NCBI RefSeq assembly: GCF_022539315.1
Contig: NC_066313.1
Span: 26,883,059 to 26,947,058 of the forward strand
Direction of reading: 5' to 3'
From: Serinus canaria
Lineage: Eukaryota > Chordata > Aves > Passeriformes > Fringillidae
Length of the DNA stretch: 64,000 nt
Shown here: positions 47,178-58,200 of the stretch, piece after piece
How the letters are laid out: every line of letters begins with the position of its first letter
Position numbering within the stretch: the stretch's first letter is position 1
Notes under the pieces: generated by a model
The model's database searches: none
What the model was told of the DNA's origin: nothing
What the model saw: only the letters and a program-made list of their open reading frames with translations
Position numbers and translations under genes: made by a program

Positions 47178-47295
47178 CCATCCCATCCCATCCCATCCCA
47201 TCCCATCCCATCCCATCCCATCCCATCCCATCCCATCCCATCCCATCCCATCCCATCCCATCCCATCCCATCCCATCCCATCCCATCCCATCCCA
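47178..47295 (+). repeat. (TCCCA)n pentanucleotide array
   Basis: About 118 bases, near 23 perfect copies of TCCCA. The minus strand is GGGAT repeated, with runs of three G separated by two bases, which is compatible with G-quadruplex formation. Open frames across it on both strands are only the periodic translation of the array. Confidence 0.97.
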
Positions 47296-47954
47296 GTTTG
47301 TATCCCACACTGGGAAGTTCCTGTCTCGTGCAGGTGGCTTCCTCTCTGGAGCAGGACATCATCTTTCTCCAAGGTCCCAATCAAGGGAGAAGCCCTTGTG
47401 CTGGCGGCCTGATCACGGCTGCTCCTGTCCCAGCTGGTGGCACATTGTGAGCCTTGCTGCTGTGGCTGTCTGTCCCTGCTGCCCCCAAAGCCTGGTTGCA
47501 CCTCACAGCCCCATCCTCACTGCCAAAAGGAGGAGAGTGGGTGGCGCAGAGATGAAATCTCAGCCTTGTCTGGGGCTCAGTGGGTTTCCGCCACCTTGGC
47601 TGAGGCTGGGATTCAGAGAGAGAGAGACCAAATGTGGGTGGGAAACCACAAAAGCCCCCTCCTCCACCCTACAGAGAAGGGAAACAGCTGAGATTCACTA
47701 GTGGTGCAGGTTGGTACAGGTTACTGAAGAGAAACCTTAGACTGGCTTTGCAGGGCAAGGTTTTGGTGCTGGAGGGGCTGCATCAGCGGCTGCTGTGAGA
47801 CGTGAGAAGGAGCTGGCCCCATGCCAGTCAGAGCCACCTCCAGACAGCCCCAGAGCAGACCCACTGCAGACCAAGGCTGAGCTCAAGGCTGGTGGCACCT
47901 TTGTGACAGTGTGTTTGACAAAGGGTAAAAAGCTGTGCACAGCAGCTGTGGGAG
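47296..47954. other. LAG3-CD4 spacer
   Basis: Nothing recognised between the pentanucleotide array and the reverse LTR. Confidence 0.4.
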
Positions 47955-48740
47955 ACAGGAAGGACAATCCGTGGGAGAAACAGCCCTGCAGACACCAAGA
48001 TCATGGGAGAAGGAGGGTAAGAGGTGCTCCAGGTGCCAAGCCGAGATTCCCCTGCAGCCCATGGAGAGTCTGCTCTGGAGTAGGTTTTCTGGCAGGAGCT
48101 GTGGCCTATGGAGGACCCACACTGGGTTCCTGGATGAGATTATCTAGACCCTGCCCAATTACACCTTGAAAGCCTCCAGCAATCGCAACTCTGTCACATC
48201 CCTGGGGAGGTTGTTCTGGTGACTGATTGTTTTCACTGTAAAAAAGGTCTTTCTAATGTCAAGGTCAACATGAAGAGCTGCAGTCCATGGGAGGAATCCA
48301 CATCAGAGCATTTCTTGAAGGACCCGGCGGTGCAGCAGAGGAACAGCACAAGCAGGAAAAAGCAGCAGAGATGAAGTGCTATGAACCAACCACGACTCCT
48401 ATGACCTGTCCCCTGTGACACTTTGGGGGAGGAAGGGGGTTTGAAGAGTCAGGTGTGAAGTTCAGCCTGAGGAGAAAAGAGAGGTGGGAGAAGCTGTTTA
48501 AAGTTGTTGGGGTTTTTTTTAATTTATCACTATGTTATCTATTTGTTTGTTTTTAATTTGCCATAAAATAAATTAACCTTTCCCCAAGTTAAGTCAGTTT
48601 TGCCCATGACGGTAGCTGGGGGGAGATCTCCTTGTCCTTATCCTGACCTGAGAGGGTTTTCCACATCTTCTCCCTCTGCCTTGCTGAGGAGGGGGAATGA
48701 GCTGGGTGGGTGCTGGCTGACAGCCAAGGAAAAGCCACCA
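47955..48740 (-). mobile_element. family A LTR in reverse orientation, interrupted
   Basis: 47955-48130 is the reverse complement of the part of the 42746-43807 LTR around 43330-43550 (CTGCAGACACCAAG, GGTGCTCCAGGTGCC). 48265-48740 is the reverse complement of the opening part (TTTCCCCAAGTTAAGTCAG, TCTCCTTGTCCTTATC, GCTGAGGAGGGGGAATGA). 48140-48262 looks like a CR1 fragment, apparently inserted. It is non-coding. Confidence 0.6.
48140..48262 (-). mobile_element. probable CR1 fragment nested in reverse LTR
   Basis: Resembles the minus-strand reading of CR1: CTGGGGAGGTTGTTCTGGTG followed by TTTTCACTGTAAAAAAGG and TCTTTCTAATGTC. Diverged and short; boundaries are approximate. Confidence 0.5.
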
Positions 48741-50241
48741 CCGCTATAAAGAAAATATTCTCTCATCTCACCTAAATCTCAGACAAACTGCACAGACAGG
48801 TGGGGCTGGGGTCAGCCCTCAGAGGTGCCTCCTCTTAGTGGTGGTGCAGGAGACAGGCTGGGAAATGGAGCTCAGATTGCCCTCACAGAGTGCGGGAGGC
48901 AAGGGCTGGGTGTGGGTCTGCTCAGCTATCCTGTTGTTGGTCAGCTTTCCTCCTCAGCGGAGCAGAACCAGCTCCCAGCCATCATCCACGTGGAAGTTTC
49001 AGCCCCGCCAGGGCCTCCATCAGGGGCCCTGTGGCCAGCAGGCTCTCTCTGTTCCGCACACTCATTCTCCCCAGCGCTGCCATAGCTCGCCTTCCGCTCA
49101 GGTCCATTTCTGCCCACACCCAGAGTGGAAATCACGTGCCTTTGGAAAACCACCGCCTGCCCAGAGGAGTCGGCGGGTGTCGGCAGAGCCTGGACGGGCA
49201 GCAAGACCTTGCTGCTGTGGCTCTGGCTGGAGAGGAGGAGACATCAAGGCCAGCCCTACATCTGCTTGCTGAACATCAACTTCGCTCCTCTTTTGTTTCA
49301 GCTGTAGTTGGGTGAGATCAGCTACGGCAGGTGACAAACACAGGGAGACAGAAACGCAGAGGCTGAGAGAAAAGAGGTAAGGAAACTCTTTCTTCTGCTA
49401 AGAGGCCAGCCTGTTTTCGGGTTTTTTAATGCTATGAACTTTCTTACTCTGCTCAAGTTGCTGTTTCGGCACGGATGGACTGGTTTTGCCCCTCTTAAAG
49501 GTCTGTTGTAAAACCATCTTAAACCTTTGACTCGGTAATACTTCGGGCTGCGCAATTCTCCAAGGCCTTTTAATTTTAACTTAAAACTGTTTGACTCCCT
49601 GGAATTTTCGCTGAAAGGGGCATAAAAAAAGGGAGTTAGGAAAAGCTCAGAGCCTGGGGATCTCATGGATCTTTTAAACCCATATATAGGGAAATATGTC
49701 CTATATGAGGGCCTGTCACTGGTGACTGCATATCCCCAAGGGCTGCAAATGCATTGGGAAGCAGCCCTCTACCAGCTGCCACTTGCTATCACCTTCTCCA
49801 CGTACCCTGCAGGAAGGGGAACTTTATTCTAAAAAAAGCCTGCAAAAATAAGAAGATGCCAGTCTCTAGCTAAGTAAGGATGTCTACTTACATCTGTACG
49901 TGCTGAGACTGGAGGGGTCTGTTCTGCTAATCCAGGCTGACTGGCTCACTGCCTGTCACTAGCTGCCAATGCAGCCTGATCCATTAGCTCAGGGCTGAGT
50001 GAGCAGGATTTCTTGGAAAAAGAGGAATCTTTGCAATTTCGGGACAACAGAAAAGGGATTTGCTTTCCCCTTACACGGGCTGCTGTGCTGTTGAAAGCAG
50101 GAGTTTCATTTCTGGTTGAATTTTTCAACTTTCAGGTGGCATATCCTGCTTAGCCTCCATCAGCCACCTCAGATATTCCTCCTCATGAGGGTTTAGCTCA
50201 GGTTACTGCTCAGTGAACTCAACACTCCCTGGTGCAGGTTG
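48741..50241. other. spacer with possible upstream CD4 5' UTR exon
   Basis: In mammals CD4 starts with a non-coding exon many kilobases before the signal-peptide exon. Here the best donor in this stretch is GAGAAAAGAG-GTAAGG, with GT at 49379-49380, preceded by purine-rich text from about 49310. That makes 49310-49378 a candidate first exon. No TATA box is visible upstream. The rest is unassigned. Confidence 0.25.
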
Positions 50242-50605
50242 GAATCACAGGATGGCTTGGGTTGGAAGGGGCCTTTAGAAAACATCACATTCCAACACCC
50301 CTCCACAGGCCTTCCATTAGACCAGGTCACTCTAAGCCCCTTCCAGCCTGGCCTTGAATGCTTCCAGGGATGGAGCAGCCACAGCTTCTCTGGGCAACCT
50401 GTGCCAGTGCCTCATCAGTCTCTGAATAATAGATTTCTTCCTAACAGATTTGATCATTTGATCTAAACCAACCCTCTTTCGGTTTAAAACCGTTCCTCCT
50501 TCTCTTATCTGACCATCTAAAACGTCTCTCTTCATCTTTTTTATAAGATCCCTTTAAGTACTGGAAGGCTGTGATGAGGTCTCCCTGGCTTTTCCTTTGT
50601 CCTCC
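50242..50605 (-). mobile_element. CR1 LINE 3' fragment, reverse orientation
   Basis: Strong CR1 match on the minus strand: the plus strand reads GGATGGCTTGGGTTGGAAGG, CTGGCCTTGAATGCTTCCAG, AGCTTCTCTGGGCAACCTGT and GATGAGGTCTCCCTGG in the expected order. 5'-truncated. Confidence 0.88.
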
Positions 50606-53600
50606 CCAGTGTCTCACAAACATGTCTGCCTGCAGCACAGCAGGGCTTGGCTCATCCAAAGTGAGCATCCATCCACCTCATCCCCACTAGAGGTTCTTGA
50701 GCACCCAGGGACGGTGCCCACCTGATCTGCCACAGCCTCTCGTGGGGACCCTTTATTCACCAGAGCAAAATTAAGGGGGGATGATACCCAAATGTCATCC
50801 CAAGCACATACAGGGCTTGGAAGGCTGATGAAGGAGCTGATTTCAGAGTGTATCACAGTGCCTTGATTAGTCAAGGCCTCCGGTGGCTTTAGAAAGGCAG
50901 GTCTTGGCTTCTCCTGCGGCCAGAAGGGAGCAGCCTGGGCTGCAGAGCCACTTCTTGCAGCCTCCACATGTTTCCAGGCATGTCACTGGGCATGGGGTAC
51001 TTCGTGGCTGAGGGGAGCTCAGCTGGTGCTGACACAGTGACACCCTCCTTGTCCTGATGGTGGGACCTCTCCCGAGGAGGATCAGCTGCTTTCACCCGTG
51101 TGACCCATGGATCCTGCTCCAGCACCTCCCCCTCCCAGGGGCGCCAATGGGAGGGTGGCATCTGATCTTGGATGAGCAGAGATACTCAGGAGGAAATGGA
51201 GGGAGGGTCAAACAGTCCAGGGGGACAGTAGGGACCATGAAATGACCTTCACTGCTGTCATAACTTTGCTCTCTGCTGGCTATTTTCATCCCACTTTGTC
51301 TCTTTCCCTGCCTGCTGCTCGCCTGACATTTGCTTTAATATTAAGGAGTAAATTCAAAGAAACCACTACTTGGTAAAAGAGCCAAGTCAGCTTAGTTTCA
51401 TATTTTCAAACTGAGAAGAAGAGAGGTGAAGCCCTTTAGCCCAGAGCCCCACAGCTGAGCCCAGCTCTGGAGCAGGGCAAGGCGCAGCTGCATCCCCGAG
51501 CCGTGGCCCGGCAGCAGCGCAGAGGGAAATGCCGCGACGGAAGCTGAGGTGTGGAGCCCTGGTGGGGAGGGAGGGCTGGGGGCCCCCCACCCTGACAGAA
51601 CGAGCTGCTGCCAGATCAAAAGCACAGCCACAAACAAGAGCGAGGGGAGAAACCAAAACCACACTGCGAGAGAGAGGCGCAGGAAAACACTGAGAAAAGG
51701 AGATGGCCTGCTCTGCATCAGGAGAGTTTTTATTTGTTGGGGTTTTTTAAATTCAAGTTTCCTCCTGTGTCATGCCAGTGTCAGCCTGTGGAGAGGTCTC
51801 TGTAGCCATCACCCACTGGGGGTCGGTATTGGAGGGACCGAGGGGCTGCCGGCCCTGCTCTCATGCAAATGTTCTCCAGGCATGACTTGGTCCTGCAGGC
51901 ATCATTCTCTGAAGCAAGCCCACTCACTACCTCAGCTCTCCTTTTCCTATCCCTCAGAGAGCCAAGGATCATTAAAATAAGTCAAGAAGGAAATTAAACC
52001 AGTTTAATAAGAGGGGGAAGTTAAAATGAAAAGGAAATCAATGTTCACTTGGGAGGGAGCCCTGCTCCTCCGTTGCTAGATGTGCTAATAAATCAAGTAT
52101 GCCTGGACTGTTTCTGGCACAGAGGCCAGCTGGCATGAGATGGTCTGGGCTATTAAACTCACTTAACCTCCAAAATGAACTGGCCACATGCCAGCCACCT
52201 AATGGGAGAGGTCCCTGGCCCATGCTAACACCTAAATGCATCCCAAGAGTTGCTCGGGAGAGGGAGAGCTGTCCCCGGCCAAAAATGTGTCAGGAAATGT
52301 ACTAGCAATTTAACAGGACTGATGAGTATGTTCCAGTGCCTGGGGACATTCTGTGACACCGCTTAATTTATGAGTACCACGGTAAGATGCAGCTGGGTTG
52401 CCTGTAAGGAGGCTGTGGGTCTGCTACAAGCATCCGCTAATGAGAGCAGCTTGCTCCGTTAGCACAGCGGAGCCTTGCTCTCTGAGATCTGTGAACTCCC
52501 GAGCAGCCTTGCCTGGGATCTGGCCTGGAGGGATGCAGAAGGAGATAGAAAGGCAGGGGGGAATAGGAAGTGGCATGCATGAGAAGTAGAAGTAAGCAGG
52601 GAGAGAGGGAAAGTGTGTAAAAGAAATCCTAGCTGAAGGCAACCCATTTTCCCCACTGATTTGTAGCATGTAGGTGGTAACATCACACTGTGGAGATCTG
52701 CCACAGAAATACAAAGATTAGTGTGAACAAAGTGGGAATGAAGAAGAGGTGAAACCAAGAGAAGAAACAGAAGAACAAAGATGCATCAATCTGCATCTAC
52801 CAAGATGCACAAGGTCAGCAGTTCACCGGTCCCACACTGCTCTGGTTGTGTGGTTTTGCTCAATAACGAGGAAGCAAGAAGACAAAGAATAAACTGAAGC
52901 CATATGACAGGAGAATAGAGATTCCCAGTCAAAACAAAATTATGAGGTGTGACTCAGCGATTTCATTAATTTTTACTTGTTCCATTACCTTCAGGTTTTA
53001 TATAAAGTTTAATGACTTAAAAAATTTGAAAGCCATCACTGAACTGTTAATTCACAGATATTACTTTAGAGTGGGGGCTGACTTTTTCATCCCACAGGAA
53101 CACATGATGAGAGATTTCACAGCAGGGATGAGGTTTCTCCTGTCACCTCAGGAATGGATCTTACTCAGGGCCCCGTGCCAGTTCTCAGTTATCGATGTTC
53201 CTTCGGAGTGAGATGCATACAGATGCCTTGTTAGTGCCCCTTTCTTTATTCTGTAGCTTAACCCAGCAAACTGCTTCATCACTGCCTCTGCATCTTGTTA
53301 GGAGTGATCTCCAATCATCCGCACTTGCTCCTTTGTTTCACAATTTTCGCAGAAAACAGCTCATGCAAATGTTTCCTGGCCTGGGGTGAGTTTTTTGTTT
53401 TGCACGAGGCAAGCCACAAGTCTCCTCTGACTGTGTCTTTGCCACCTGTTTCTCTTCTGATGGTGCATATGGCTGCTGTCTTGTTCTTGCACGCATATTT
53501 TTCATCTGTGCATGTCTGTACATCGGTCTGGATGTCAGATGTTGTGCTGACCTGATCTCCATTTAGATGTAGTGCTAATGTTTTCATCTACTCTTTGCTA

Positions 53601-54237
53601 GCTTCACATGCTCTGATCATTAAATTAATTTCAGTATTAAATTATCCTCTAATAGAATATATTACACTTAATATTGCACATCGTACATATAAATACTGTA
53701 GCGAATTATTCATGCGTTTCTTTTGAGTTTAATCCCATTAAGACTCCAGCCTTCAGTCCGTCACACGCCTGACATGGGGACTGCCTGCTTTCAGAGAAGT
53801 GAGGTCACCTCACTGGCTGGCTCACTCCCCAGAGCATTTGAGCTTCTTGGCTTCCCTTCTGTGCCTTGGTTTAGGGGTGGAGGGCTCAGTAGTGTCCTTG
53901 CACCAGCAGCCATGGTCCCCTTCACCTTGTTCCCCCACCCAGCTGCAGCTGTTACCAGCACTTGGTCTTTGCTACAGTCAGAAACTGCATCTAATTTGCT
54001 AAATCACCTTAGCAGGACCATTAGCTTCCAGTTCCCACTTAAGGTTTTGCTACCATTAATGCAACTACTTCTTTTGGACCTCTTTCCTCCCTTCTCCCCA
54101 TACTTTTCATTGAATAGTCCTAAGAATTCAAGCAGGTCTTTCCAACATCAGACTTGCAGGTTATTGAGATTTTTAAGGTAAGAAGTTAAAAAAAAACAAA
54201 ACCCAAACCTGAAGAAAAATATTAATAACACATGGCT
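50606..54237. other. LAG3-CD4 spacer, distal part
   Basis: About 3.6 kb without a recognisable gene. 52.9-53.7 kb is AT-rich. CD4 enhancer or silencer elements may lie here, but no motif cluster stands out by eye. Confidence 0.45.
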
Positions 54238-54860
54238 GTAATCGTAGAATCACAAAATTACATGGAAATATTTAAATGGCAAGGGACGTTGGGAGGTCTC
54301 CAGTTAGTTCTCCTACTCAGAGCTGAGCTGACTCTAAAACTACAACATGTTGCTCAGGGCTTGACAAGGCAACTTCTGAGCGTCTCCAATGGTGGAGATT
54401 GCCTGGCATCTCTTGGCGTCTGTTCCGTTGCTGAACCACCTTCAGTGGGAAGAAAGTTTTCCCTCTATCTAGTCAACATTTCCCTGCTCAACATATGGCT
54501 GCTGCCTCCTGTTCCTCCCCTGTGCACATCTGAGAAGAATGTGGCTTATTCTTCTAGGTAATATCCATTAGATAATGGGAAACTGAACTTAGATCCCACT
54601 TTGGCTCCCTTCTCCCTGTCAAGCCCAGTTTTCTGCCTCTCCCTGTATATCAGGTGCTCCAAACTCCTCACCATGTCACTAGCCCTCCACTGAACTCCGT
54701 ACGGTTTGTTGGCACCCTTCTTGTACTGGGGGCCCAAAACTGTACCCTGTATCCTAGATGAGACCTCAGGTGTGCCAAATAGAGAGAAATAATTACTTCA
54801 CTCTACTTCCAGCAGAGCTGGCTGCGCTCTTGCTAATGCAGCCCTGTATGTGTTTAGCTT
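54238..54860 (-). mobile_element. diverged CR1 LINE fragment, reverse orientation
   Basis: Older CR1 copy on the minus strand. Recognisable pieces in order are CGTAGAATCACAAAATTACA, ACCACCTTCAGTGGGAAG, CTCTCCCTGTATATCAGGTG, TGGGGGCCCAAAACTGTACC and CTTGCTAATGCAGCCC. It lies just upstream of the CD4 signal-peptide exon. Confidence 0.75.
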
Positions 54861-55237
54861 TAATCTCTGCAAGAGTGATGATAACCCACCATAGAGAAGT
54901 AAAAAAGCACAGAACTCTTGGCAGTATAAACAGCTGCTGCCTGATGAATGCCAGAAACCTAGGGATGAGTAAAATGAAATGTTTATTACCAAACTCCAGG
55001 GGCACGCTGCAGATGGATTCTTTGCTGAAACAAAGGGCTCTGGTGACTTTCCCAATAAGCTTCCATTTTCCTGTGCTGAAGGATGGTGGGAGCTGACTGG
55101 GAACACAAGTCCCATCCATCGAGGTCTGAATAATCAAACATTATTCACAGAGCATTTGGGTCTTCCAGGATAAGATCCCTTGGCAGTAGCAGCATTTCCA
55201 GCCCCGCTCTCCGGGGAGGGGAGAAGCATTCCCAGCG
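54861..55237 (+). other. CD4: CD4 upstream sequence and 5' UTR part
   Basis: Leads into the CD4 start codon. Two acceptor-like sites (GGGTCTTCCAG at about 55160-55170 and GCATTTCCAG at about 55193-55202) could begin the first coding exon if a separate 5' exon exists upstream. The choice cannot be made from sequence alone. Confidence 0.35.
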
Positions 55238-58200
55238 ATGGAGTCGAGTGGTACAGCCCTGAGCTGCATGCCTGCCGCCTTCCTGCTTCTGCATCTGGGT
55301 GAGTCCTGGCCCCAGCAAACCCTCATGGTTCTCGCAGCCTTTCCACAAGCCTCACAGCCTTCGATGTATTTCTAGGCTCTTTCTGATGTGTTGTACAAGT
55401 TTCCTCACACGGTTTAGCTTTGGGACTCAGGTTGTTCCCAGCCCGCCTGCTGTGCCTGCCAGCCAAAACCAGGGTTTGGGGAGCTGCCCCACAGAGGTGC
55501 AGGAGTGGGGGTCCTGTGAGAACCAGGATACACACCAAGCAGAGTGGAAAATATGCCCTCCACATTGCCTCCAGCTGTCTGGGCAAAAACATATCTGTGA
55601 TGCATAACCATATCTGTGATGTGATCTTCAGAATCTCACCACAGATTTGCCCTTGCAAATGGAATGCTACTGGCTTGCTTAGCTTGACTGCTAATGTTAT
55701 AAGCTTTGGTGAATTTTTAAGTGCTCATTTTCCAAGAAAGGAAAGACAGTGAATAAGGCCAAGCCTGCATTTCTCAGATACTCAGCTTTGATTCCTCTGG
55801 TCACAGAGAAAAGATTGGAAATCTTTTGTGCATCCTAGAACCAAATGAAAAGCAAAAGATAGCAACTCTTATTAATAACATTTCTAATTTCACAATTAAA
55901 GACAAAATCATAAACTTCTGTAGTCCAACGTGCAATAATCGAAAACCTGTATGGGTACTGCTGCAGGTGACCTCTTGGAGGGATGTAATTTCTGGCAAAC
56001 CCTACATTAAACTCATGTAAACTTTAATTTTTACACTTCTATAGCTCTTCAGTACTCAGGTCACCTTGGGGATTTGCAGGTTAAGCATCTCTAAGAGCTT
56101 ACCAGCAGCGAGGCAGAAGATCGCAATCCTGTTATTCCCAATCTTACCTCTGGCAACTCCATCTCCTTCTTAAGTTCTCCTGCGGAAACCTTCTTTACAG
56201 TGAAGGAAAGGAAATAACTCTCCCAAGAAACAACTCCTAATGTTTCTTCAACCTTATACAACCTATTTCTTTTACTGTCACATAGTCCTCCTCCAAAGAA
56301 CAGGAACCTGACATTAGATCAGCCTTCTTTCTTTTTTTTTTACTTTATTTCTTCATTTTTTTGTATTTTCAGTTTTCATCCGTGCACAAACTGGAAGAAG
56401 GTGTGAGCAAATTTGTCAGTGCTGCATCAAGTGTGTGAAGGAGGGCTGACATAGGCTGTCCTTCATTTGCTACCAGTAGAATAACTAAGTCTTATCTAGT
56501 GGAAAAGGGTTGTTTCAGTAAAATTGTCAACATTTCAAAATGATGAATGATGGTCAGTCCACCATAACTACTGGTATTTTCCTTTTTTTCTGAATGTATG
56601 TGAAAGAGAATAACCACATAATAAAAGATCTCAAATGATTGATTGCTCGACTGATGATATAAAGGAGTGGCAAATTCAGAAATTAGGGATAATTTCAGTG
56701 TCTTGGAAAGGAAGCAGAAATATCAACATATTTTTGGAGGGCTGGGAAGTGTTTGCTGAGCCACCCTTCAGAAAGTGAACTTACGCCTCCCTTTGGGTGG
56801 GTATTGACTTTCAGGCCTCATCTCCAGTATGGTTCACCAAAATGAATTCCAGACTGGGCTTGTAGGAGGGGACGTGACCCTGAACTGCACAGGCATACTT
56901 CCTGACTCACAATTACCTCGGGACTCAGTTGTGAGCTGGAAGTACTCTGATACTCTTCTATGGCGGATGGAAAAGGATCGTAGAGTTTGGAGAAGTAAGG
57001 CTTCCAATTCATTACCCCTACTCCCTTCACACAACTGAGAAACCTCTTCCCTCCTAACCAAGGCTATTTTTTCAAAAGGACCAACTTTCATTACTGACCG
57101 GTCTGACATCAAGATGCAATACAAACAACTGAAACTGTGGAATTTGAACCTCTCCGACGCCGGCATCTACACCTGTGAATACGGCACTCACAAAGTCCGC
57201 ACCTCACTGCACATCGTTAAATGTGAGTGGGTGGAGGGCTTTTCGTCATCAGGAGGGGAGGGGACCATAGATCCTGGGGAGACCTCTCTGCTGGGATTCT
57301 TTATCCAGCTGCATTTCTTCTGTCCTGGGCTATCACGGTTCATTTCTCCTCCATCTCCAGAGCACAGAGTCTCCATGTTCTCTTTGCTGGAACACGTGTC
57401 TCTCTCTTGCAGGAAGAGGAACTGACTTACTGGCTGTGCATTTTTTTTTTACAGTGACAATCTCTTCAGATGGCCATTTTCTGCAGAATGAAGCCCCTGA
57501 GCTGAATTTAACCCAAAATTCACCCAGTCCTCTACCCAATCTCAGCATCACATTGTTTGACAATAACAATAAGAGAGTAACACCAGAATTACAAAGCAAG
57601 AGCCGTCAAGAATACATAGTGAACTTAAAGAAGCTGGAGACTATGGACAGCGGGACCTGGGTGTGTCAGGTTCATTCAGACTCTCCATTGATTAATCAGG
57701 ACATCTCCTTTGCTGTGAAGGTATTAGGTATGTGACAACAAAGATGGAACTCACACAAAGGCTTGGGAACCAGTGCTCCCTTCAGCTCATGAGTTTAACT
57801 TTTAATCTCCACATCCCAAGCACTGGTTCTTCAGGGTTGACTTCCCAAGGCTTCCAGCCATGCAGCTTGGTGATTATTCTGCTGCCTGAGATCTGTTCCA
57901 CTCTTGCACTTATTTTTCTCTCCAGGCTTAGTGAGGAGAGGATTCTCCTTTTCTCAGGGTCTGTTCTTCTCAGCTTTGCTGTGCTTGGGAGCTTTGGATC
58001 TTTCTGCTGTCTTATTCTTTCTCTGTTTAACCTTCCTGGAGGATGTCGTGGCTTTTCTCCAAGTCCTTTTTAAACTGAGTGCAGCGTGCTTCACTCTGGA
58101 TCAAGGGCAGACATGGGGAAGCGTAACCATGGCTTTTCCTGCCTCTGTATTCCTTGTCTCTTCTAAATTCAGGTTTTCAGAATCCAGTTTTGGAAAGAAA

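Noticed and set aside
46926..47701. Long frames with SHPIP or GMGWD periodic protein
   Set aside because: These are translations of the TCCCA pentanucleotide array, open in several frames because the unit contains no stop codon.
56390..56450. Possible CD4 D1 start after the acceptor-like TTTTCAG near 56372
   Set aside because: The frame after this site does not continue into an Ig domain. The acceptor at 56814 gives the correct phase and a V-set domain.
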